Source: an uncultured Croceitalea sp. (GTDB taxonomy: Bacteria > Bacteroidota > Bacteroidia > Flavobacteriales > Flavobacteriaceae). Taken from it: DNA of 64,000 nucleotides. A program made the position numbers and the translations under genes. The stretch is taken from assembly GCA_947499565.1 (NCBI GenBank), contig CANMOV010000002.1:496001-560000 (forward strand), in the 5' to 3' direction. Of the stretch, positions 59,132 to 64,000 are shown in pieces; positions within the stretch are counted from its first letter, which is position 1; each line of letters opens with the position of its first letter. The notes beneath the pieces are model-generated. The model saw nothing but the letters and a program-made list of their open reading frames with translations. It was not told the DNA's origin and searched no databases.

Positions 59132-59945
59132 GTAATTTAAAAAAGATAGGGATTGAATAGGGTATTTTTACTGGTTTTCCATTTTGTTTGGCTGGTTCCA
59201 TATCTGGAAGATACTGTATAATTCTAACTGCTTCTTTTTCTAGTATCGGATGAGGTCCTTTAGTCCTAATATTTGTTATTTTTCCATTTTTAGATATTGT
59301 AAATACAATTGAAACTTTTCCAGATATTCTTTTTTGTTGAGCCTCATTGGGGTATTTAAAATGATACTTAATGTGTTCTTGCATCTTTTTTTGAAAGCAT
59401 ATTTTTGCTTGTTCTTCATTTAAATTAAAACATCCAGGAAATCTTGGAATTTCTTGGATTAGGCCACCAGAATAGGGTGTTTTTAAAGGTATTTTTTCGA
59501 AAGTGGTTTCCCCATCATTATTGCGGACTACATATTTAAAATCAAATAGGTGTATAGATATGTGTGGTTTAGGTTTTCGATTGATGATACCATTAATAGA
59601 TAATTTTTTAAAAATTGATTCGTACTTCTTGTTTAAGGACTTGTTAATTTTTTTGATGTTAATTCCAAAACCACTTTTGTTTTTATCAATTTGGTTTTGT
59701 GAATTAATAACTAATCTTCCGCCAAGTTTTAAAGTGTCTATTCCTAATTTTGCGAATTTAATTCTATTTTCAAAAAGAAATTTTGAGGTTTTACTTTCTA
59801 AGAATTCATAAAAGCAGGTTGCCTTATCATTAGTTTTTTCACAATTAGAGATTATTACTTGCTCTTGAGGAAAGTATTCAATTTGTTCTTGAGACATTCC
59901 TAATTGGGTAAATACTATAAAAAGTGTCGAAAAAATATACTTCAT
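59127..59945 (-). CDS. TonB C-terminal domain protein
   Basis: A 272-residue exported protein with a signal peptide (IFSTLFIVFTQLGMSQ). The C-terminal about 90 residues are a TonB-type domain (FKYPNEAQQKRISGKVSIVFTISKNGKITNIRTKGPHPILEKEAVRIIQYLPDMEPAKQNGKPVKIPYSIPIFF). The middle is Lys- and Ile-rich without a known domain. It lacks the N-terminal membrane anchor and Pro-rich linker of true TonB, so an energy-transducing role is unlikely; these TonB_C proteins are frequent orphans in Bacteroidota. It lies 7 bp downstream of thyA in the same orientation. Confidence 0.75.
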   Translation of the reverse strand: MKYIFSTLFIVFTQLGMSQEQIEYFPQEQVIISNCEKTNDKATCFYEFLESKTSKFLFENRIKFAKLGIDTLKLGGRLVINSQNQIDKNKSGFGINIKKINKSLNKKYESIFKKLSINGIINRKPKPHISIHLFDFKYVVRNNDGETTFEKIPLKTPYSGGLIQEIPRFPGCFNLNEEQAKICFQKKMQEHIKYHFKYPNEAQQKRISGKVSIVFTISKNGKITNIRTKGPHPILEKEAVRIIQYLPDMEPAKQNGKPVKIPYSIPIFFKLQ

Positions 59946-59952
59946 ATTGAAT

Positions 59953-60777
59953 TTAAACGGCCACTACCCCTTTTATATGTGGATGCGGGTTATAGTCCAC
60001 TAAAGTGAAATCATCAAAAGTAAAATCAAAAATGCTTTTTACTTCAGGATTCAACACCATTTTTGGTAGTGGTCTTGGTTCTCGAGAGAGCTGTAAATCT
60101 ACTTGTTCCATATGGTTGTTGTAAATATGTGAATCACCGAAAGTATGGATAAAATCCCCCGCTTCGTAACCACATACTTGCGCCATCATCATAGTAAAAA
60201 GGGCATACGAAGCAATATTAAAAGGAACCCCCAAAAAAATGTCTGCACTACGCTGGTATAGTTGGCAACTTAATTTACCATCAGCTACATAAAACTGAAA
60301 GAATGCATGGCATGGCGGTAACGCCGCTTTTCCATTCGCTACATTCTCAGAAAAAGAAACAGAAGTATCCGGTAAAACACTTGGGTTCCAGGCAGATACT
60401 AACATTCTTCTGCTATTGGGGTTGTGCTTTATGGAGTGAATAACTTCTTTTATCTGATCAATCTCCTCACTATTCCAATTACGCCACTGGTGTCCGTAAA
60501 CTGGTCCTAAATCTCCATTTTCATCTGCCCACTCATTCCAGATACGAACTCCGTTTTCTTGAAGGTAGTTAACATTGGTATCACCCTTTAAAAACCAAAG
60601 TAGTTCATGAACTATAGATTTTAAGTGTAACTTTTTGGTGGTAACCATTGGGAAACCTTCAGAAAGGTCAAATCGCATTTGATAGCCAAAAACACTTTTA
60701 GTACCAGTACCAGTGCGGTCTCCTTTCTGGTTCCCGTGCTCTAAAACATGTTTAAGTAAATCGTGATATTGTTTCAT
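59953..60777 (-). CDS. thyA: thymidylate synthase
   Basis: A 274-residue enzyme that methylates dUMP to dTMP, using methylenetetrahydrofolate and yielding dihydrofolate (recycled by FolA). The catalytic Cys lies in [40 protein letters not shown], and the dUMP-binding R-T-G-T region [18 protein letters not shown] is intact. The protein closes with [11 protein letters not shown]. The ATG at 60777 ([15 protein letters not shown]) is preferred to one three codons earlier. A good promoter lies only a few bp upstream. Confidence 0.97.
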   Translation of the reverse strand: MKQYHDLLKHVLEHGNQKGDRTGTGTKSVFGYQMRFDLSEGFPMVTTKKLHLKSIVHELLWFLKGDTNVNYLQENGVRIWNEWADENGDLGPVYGHQWRNWNSEEIDQIKEVIHSIKHNPNSRRMLVSAWNPSVLPDTSVSFSENVANGKAALPPCHAFFQFYVADGKLSCQLYQRSADIFLGVPFNIASYALFTMMMAQVCGYEAGDFIHTFGDSHIYNNHMEQVDLQLSREPRPLPKMVLNPEVKSIFDFTFDDFTLVDYNPHPHIKGVVAV

Positions 60778-60783
60778 AAGAAA

Positions 60784-60812
60784 CAAAGGTAAAAGGTGAA
60801 AGGTAAAAGCAA
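60784..60812 (-). promoter_or_regulatory. thyA promoter with a very short leader
   Basis: On the minus strand TTG (60812-60810), 18 bp, then TACCTTTG (60791-60784). The -7 box ends only 6 bp before the ATG, so the mRNA would be leaderless or nearly so. Confidence 0.45.
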
Positions 60813-60823
60813 TAAAATGTTAG

Positions 60824-61177
60824 TTAGGATTTATTATATTTTATTAACGATGAGATTCGTTTTTGAAGACTTTGAATATCTCCAATAATTGGCGAAGCTA
60901 CATTTTGATTTATAAATTCTAAATCTTGACAAAGAATAGTATGGGTTTCGAGTTCATAGCTTGAGCCTAAACTTATTTGAAGAAAACGAATAAAATCCTT
61001 TTGGGAATATTTAGAACAACCTTCTGCGATATTTGCAGGAATAGATATTACGGCACGATTAATTTGGGATGTTAATCCATATTTTTCAGAATCAGGGAGA
61101 CTATTGGTAAGCTTGTAAGTTTCTTTTACAAGGAGTCTAGCATCTTTCCATACTTCTAACTCTCTAAAATTCCTCAT
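60824..61177 (-). CDS. four-helix-bundle protein (23S rRNA IVP family)
   Basis: A 117-residue helical protein of the S23/23S rRNA intervening-sequence protein family. RELEVWKDARLLVKETYKLTNSLPDSEKYGLTSQINRAVISIPANIAEGCSKYSQKDFIRFLQISLGSSYELETH is a clear match. These proteins form pentamers of four-helix bundles; function is unknown. It sits between the transporter gene and thyA in the same orientation, not inside an rRNA gene. Confidence 0.9.
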   Translation of the reverse strand: MRNFRELEVWKDARLLVKETYKLTNSLPDSEKYGLTSQINRAVISIPANIAEGCSKYSQKDFIRFLQISLGSSYELETHTILCQDLEFINQNVASPIIGDIQSLQKRISSLIKYNKS

Positions 61178-61218
61178 GATAAACTTTTCACCTTTAACCC
61201 TTCACCCATAAACCCTAA

Positions 61219-62670
61219 CTACCCTAAAATCATACCAGCAATCGTTGCAGAAAGTAGTGAGGCTAAAGATCCTCCAAGAACCGCTCTCATTCCAAACTCA
61301 GAAAGCGTTTTACGTTGCCCTGGTGCTAGAGAGCCAATACCGCCAATTTGTATGCCTATTGAAGCAAAATTGGCAAATCCACAAAGCATATAAGTTGCCA
61401 TAATAACTGACTTATTATAGGTGAAGTGCGTTGCGTTAGCCATATTCTTTAGTTCTGCAAGTTGTATGTATCCTATAAATTCACTTGCCGCAAGTTTAAT
61501 ACCCAGTAATTGCCCCATAAGCATGGTGTCTTCACTAGAAACGCCAATAAGCCACATTAATGGAGCAAAAATAGTCCCTAGAATTGCTTCTAATGAGAAT
61601 TTTTCATAAGCGGTATTGTTTGCAATCCAATTATTTAGAGAGGTCCAATCACCAACTCCATCTAATATTCCATTAATCATAGCTATAAATGCGACGAATA
61701 CTAAAAGCATGGCACCTACATTTACCGCCAATTTTAAACCTTCTGTGGTTCCATTCGCTATGGCATCCAAAATGTTTGCACCTATTTTATCTTGAGAAAC
61801 TTTTACGTCCGTATTAATCTTTTCGGTTTGCGGGTATAAAATTTTTGAAATTACAATTGCTCCTGGTGCTGCCATTACTGATGCTGCTAATAAATGTTTC
61901 GCAAAAATTAATTGTAACTCTGGATCATCACCACCCAAAAACCCAATGTAAGCTGCCAAAACAGCCCCAGCTACCGTAGCCATACCCCCAATCATGACCA
62001 AAAGGATTTCAGATTTGTTCATTTTTTCTAGGTAGGCTTTAATAAGCAGTGGCGCCTCTGTTTGTCCTAAAAAAATGTTCCCAGCAATGGATAGACTTTC
62101 TGCTCCAGATATTCCAAGAGATTTGGTGAGCAACCACGCTAAAGCTTTTACGACTTTTTGAATAATACCTAAATAAAATAAAACAGAAGTAAGTGCAGAA
62201 AAGAAGATAATAGTGGGTAATACCTGGAAGGCAAAAATATAACCAAAGGTATCCATATCTACTACCAGGCCTTCAAACAAAAACTTACTCCCAGCTCTTG
62301 TAAATTCTAATATATCAATAAAACGTTCGCCAATCCATTCGAATATAACTTGCACAAAACGAACCTTTAATACTCCCACGGCGATAATAAGCTGTAACCC
62401 TAAACCGATGCCTACCGTTTTCCAATTAATAGCGCGTCTATTAGCACTAAATAGAAATGCGATTAGCACTAAAACAAGCATGCCTAGAGCACCACGCCAA
62501 AGACTTGTAAAAGAAAAGCCTTGGTTGGGAACAACTTCTGGTATCGAAGTATCTATGGTTGTAGTTTCTATGGCAGTTTGTAAACTATCTATAACCGCAA
62601 GCTCTTGTGCGGAAATCTGGAAAGAGGTAAAACAGCAAAAAATGAGAATCCAAATTCCAGTTGATTTCAT
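61219..62670 (-). CDS. concentrative nucleoside transporter (NupC/CNT family)
   Basis: A 483-residue inner-membrane nucleoside importer, driven by H+ or Na+. Core CNT motifs are present: NIFLGQTEAPLLIKAYLEKMNKSEILLVMIGGMATVAGAVLAAY, FIAMINGILD, ATYMLCGFANFASIGIQIGGIGSLAP. The protein starts with a cleavable-looking signal (LIFCCFTSFQISAQ) and a periplasmic segment to about residue 48 before the transport core, an extension not found in E. coli NupC. With thyA and the dNK it provides nucleoside uptake and use. Confidence 0.88.
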   Translation of the reverse strand: MKSTGIWILIFCCFTSFQISAQELAVIDSLQTAIETTTIDTSIPEVVPNQGFSFTSLWRGALGMLVLVLIAFLFSANRRAINWKTVGIGLGLQLIIAVGVLKVRFVQVIFEWIGERFIDILEFTRAGSKFLFEGLVVDMDTFGYIFAFQVLPTIIFFSALTSVLFYLGIIQKVVKALAWLLTKSLGISGAESLSIAGNIFLGQTEAPLLIKAYLEKMNKSEILLVMIGGMATVAGAVLAAYIGFLGGDDPELQLIFAKHLLAASVMAAPGAIVISKILYPQTEKINTDVKVSQDKIGANILDAIANGTTEGLKLAVNVGAMLLVFVAFIAMINGILDGVGDWTSLNNWIANNTAYEKFSLEAILGTIFAPLMWLIGVSSEDTMLMGQLLGIKLAASEFIGYIQLAELKNMANATHFTYNKSVIMATYMLCGFANFASIGIQIGGIGSLAPGQRKTLSEFGMRAVLGGSLASLLSATIAGMILG

Positions 62671-62684
62671 AAAAAAAGTATTGG

Positions 62685-63311
62685 TTAGTTACGCTTGGAA
62701 ATTTCGTCACGAAGTTTAGCGGCCTTTTCGTAATCTTCGTTTGCAACAGCCTTATCAAGCTCTTTGTGTAGTTCTTCTACGGTCATTTCACGATAGCCAC
62801 CACCTGCATCAGATTCAATTTCTACAGTTTCACCTTCTTGAAGTATTTCATCAACTACAATACTATCATCATTATCTTCTTCTTTATCCTTAGATGAAAA
62901 TTTCAAGAAAATACCGGCTTTATCTAATATGGTTTTGTAAGTGAAAATTGGAGCGTCAAAACGTAAAGCTAATGCAATTGCATCACTAGTTCTAGCATCT
63001 ATTATTTCTTCAACTTTTTCACGTTCGCAGATAATACTTGAGTAGAATACTCCGTCAACCAGTTTGTGAATAATCACTTGTTTTACAACGATATCAAACC
63101 TATCAGAAAAGTTTTTGAAAAGGTCATGAGTTAATGGGCGAGGAGGTTTTATCTCCTTTTCCAATGCTATTGCAATAGATTGAGCTTCAAAAGCACCAAT
63201 TACTATAGGTAGTTTACGATCACCTTCAACTTCATTTAAAATAAGAGCATATGCACCATTTTGCGTTTGGCTGTATGATATTCCCTTAATTTTTAATCGA
63301 ACTAAACTCAT
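62685..63311 (-). CDS. bifunctional nuclease family protein with UVR motif
   Basis: A 208-residue protein. The bifunctional nuclease (DUF151) domain fills about 1-135 (LPIVIGAFEAQSIAIALEKEIKPPRPLTHDLFKN, EEIIDARTSDAIALALRFDAPIFTYKTIL), and a UvrB/UvrC-type interaction helix pair lies at about 170-206 (EELHKELDKAVANEDYEKAAKLRDEI). An acidic linker joins them. DUF151 proteins have been reported with DNase/RNase activity; the UVR pair suggests contact with a partner such as a Clp or nucleotide excision component. The combination is typical of Bacteroidota. Confidence 0.88.
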   Translation of the reverse strand: MSLVRLKIKGISYSQTQNGAYALILNEVEGDRKLPIVIGAFEAQSIAIALEKEIKPPRPLTHDLFKNFSDRFDIVVKQVIIHKLVDGVFYSSIICEREKVEEIIDARTSDAIALALRFDAPIFTYKTILDKAGIFLKFSSKDKEEDNDDSIVVDEILQEGETVEIESDAGGGYREMTVEELHKELDKAVANEDYEKAAKLRDEISKRN

Positions 63312-63330
63312 ATATATATTGTAGAAACCA

Positions 63331-63377
63331 AAAAAAGGCTGTTCAAATAAATGAGGGTCTCATTCATATGAACAGCC
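63331..63377 (-). terminator. terminator of etfA
   Basis: GGCTGTTCA (63337-63345) pairs with TGAACAGCC (63369-63377), with a nested AATGAG/CTCATT stem (63350-63355; 63359-63364). A6 at 63331-63336 gives a U-tract on the minus strand. It lies 28 bp past the etfA stop. Confidence 0.9.
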
Positions 63378-63404
63378 CCTTAGAATGAGGCAAATTAACA
63401 AAAA

Positions 63405-64000
63405 TTACGCGTTCTGTGCTTTAAATTCTTTTAATTTTTCAATGAGCTCTGGAACCACTTCAAAAGCATCACCTACTATGCCATAATCAGCTGCCTTGAA
63501 GAATGGAGCTTCTGGGTCATTGTTTATTACAACTTTGGTTTTTGATGAGCTCACCCCTGCCAAATGTTGTATTGCTCCTGAAATTCCAATAGCGATATAT
63601 AAGTTACTTGCAACTGGTTTCCCTGTTTGACCTACATGTTCACCATGTGGCCTCCAACCTAAATCCGAAACTGGTTTTGAACATGCTGTAGCAGCTCCTA
63701 GAATAGCTGCTAGTTCTTCTACCATTCCCCAATTTTCAGGGCCTTTTAGACCACGACCTGCTGATACAACGATATCTGCATCTGCAATAGTTGCTTTTCC
63801 AACAACCTTATCAATTTCAATAGATTTTGCACCAAAATCATTATCACTAATAGCAGGCGAAAAATCTTCCACTGAAGCTGAAGCTGCATTTTCCACTATA
63901 CCAAATGCGTTGTTAGATAAACCAATTACTTTGGTTTCGGAATCAATTTCTGTTTGTGCAAACCCCTTATTGCTAAAAGCAGTTCTTTTTACTACAAAAG
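63405..64000 (-). CDS. etfA: electron transfer flavoprotein subunit alpha, C-terminal part
   Basis: The last about 198 residues of EtfA; the gene runs off the right edge. The frame stays open beyond the GTG at 63896 to the window end (FVVKRTAFSNKGFAQTEIDSETKVIGLSNNAFG), so that GTG is not the start. The FAD-binding C-terminal domain is complete: SAGRGLKGPENW, ACSKPVSDLGWRPHGEHVGQTGKPVASNLYIAIGISGAIQHLAG, INNDPEAPFFKAADYGIVGDAFEVVPEL. With EtfB (presumably next to it, outside the window) it carries electrons from acyl-CoA dehydrogenases to the quinone pool. Confidence 0.95.
   Translation of the reverse strand, partial: FVVKRTAFSNKGFAQTEIDSETKVIGLSNNAFGIVENAASASVEDFSPAISDNDFGAKSIEIDKVVGKATIADADIVVSAGRGLKGPENWGMVEELAAILGAATACSKPVSDLGWRPHGEHVGQTGKPVASNLYIAIGISGAIQHLAGVSSSKTKVVINNDPEAPFFKAADYGIVGDAFEVVPELIEKLKEFKAQNA

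Noticed and set aside
60824-61177. Intervening sequence of a 23S rRNA gene
   Set aside because: The S23-family protein is not within rRNA; it lies between thyA and a transporter gene in an ordinary protein-coding context.
63405-63896. A complete 163-residue protein starting at the GTG on 63896
   Set aside because: The frame continues upstream to the window edge with EtfA-like sequence, so this is the truncated 3' part of a longer gene.

Overview
The window comes from an AT-rich chromosome of a Bacteroidota bacterium, most likely a marine member of the Flavobacteriaceae. Four things point there. Nearly every exported protein has a short Sec or lipoprotein signal. Lineage families are present: DUF6089, DUF6090, 2TM, the folK-deoxynucleoside kinase fusion and the planctomycete-type PSCyt1/DUF1553 proteins. 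The cell-envelope block nadK-DUF6089-uppS-bamA-ompH-ompH-murI has the order seen in that family. Several promoters fit the flavobacterial TTG-N(16-20)-TAnnTTTG form, and classical Shine-Dalgarno sites are essentially absent.

Layout. 1-7.2 kb is accessory: the truncated start of an HxlR regulator, a small membrane protein and a GNAT enzyme, then a MarR regulator divergent from a four-gene exported-protein operon with two palindromic operators between them, then a membrane protein, an AraC regulator and a serine hydrolase. At 7.4-7.8 kb is a tRNA-Gly/tRNA-Leu operon with its own promoter and terminator. 8-25 kb holds mutS, a SpoU methyltransferase, folK-dNK, sppA, a queuosine-precursor transporter, an AsmA-like protein, two beta-lactamase-fold serine hydrolases, DUF2797, a GH3 protein and a membrane-bound AraC regulator. 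25.2-29.9 kb is the proteostasis block tig-clpP-clpX, with a small hydrolase and a holin-like membrane protein.

29.9-37.7 kb is a five-gene minus-strand operon of membrane or exported cytochrome, discoidin, NHL, DUF1501 and DUF1553 proteins resembling planctomycete systems. Its function is unknown, and it is one of the two most interesting loci here. 37.8-49.2 kb holds an SGNH lipoprotein, an esterase, pdxJ, a CBS protein and the envelope/BAM block. 49.2-56.4 kb holds folA, a 2TM protein, a class V aminotransferase, a CBM48 protein, an ergothioneine cluster (egtB-egtD-DUF427) and a two-component system. 56.6-59.1 kb is a lipoprotein made entirely of seven 110-residue tandem repeats, the other standout. 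The window closes with a TonB-domain protein, thyA, a four-helix-bundle protein, a CNT nucleoside transporter, a bifunctional nuclease and the truncated etfA.

Between the genes lie four copies of an imperfect hairpin element built from GTCAGTTCGAGTG and GTATCGAGAA blocks, two copies of a GTCACACTGAGC-type repeat, and several sharp palindromes that look like operators. No CRISPR array, integrase, transposase or rRNA gene was seen. All family assignments come from reading the protein sequences; no database search was run.
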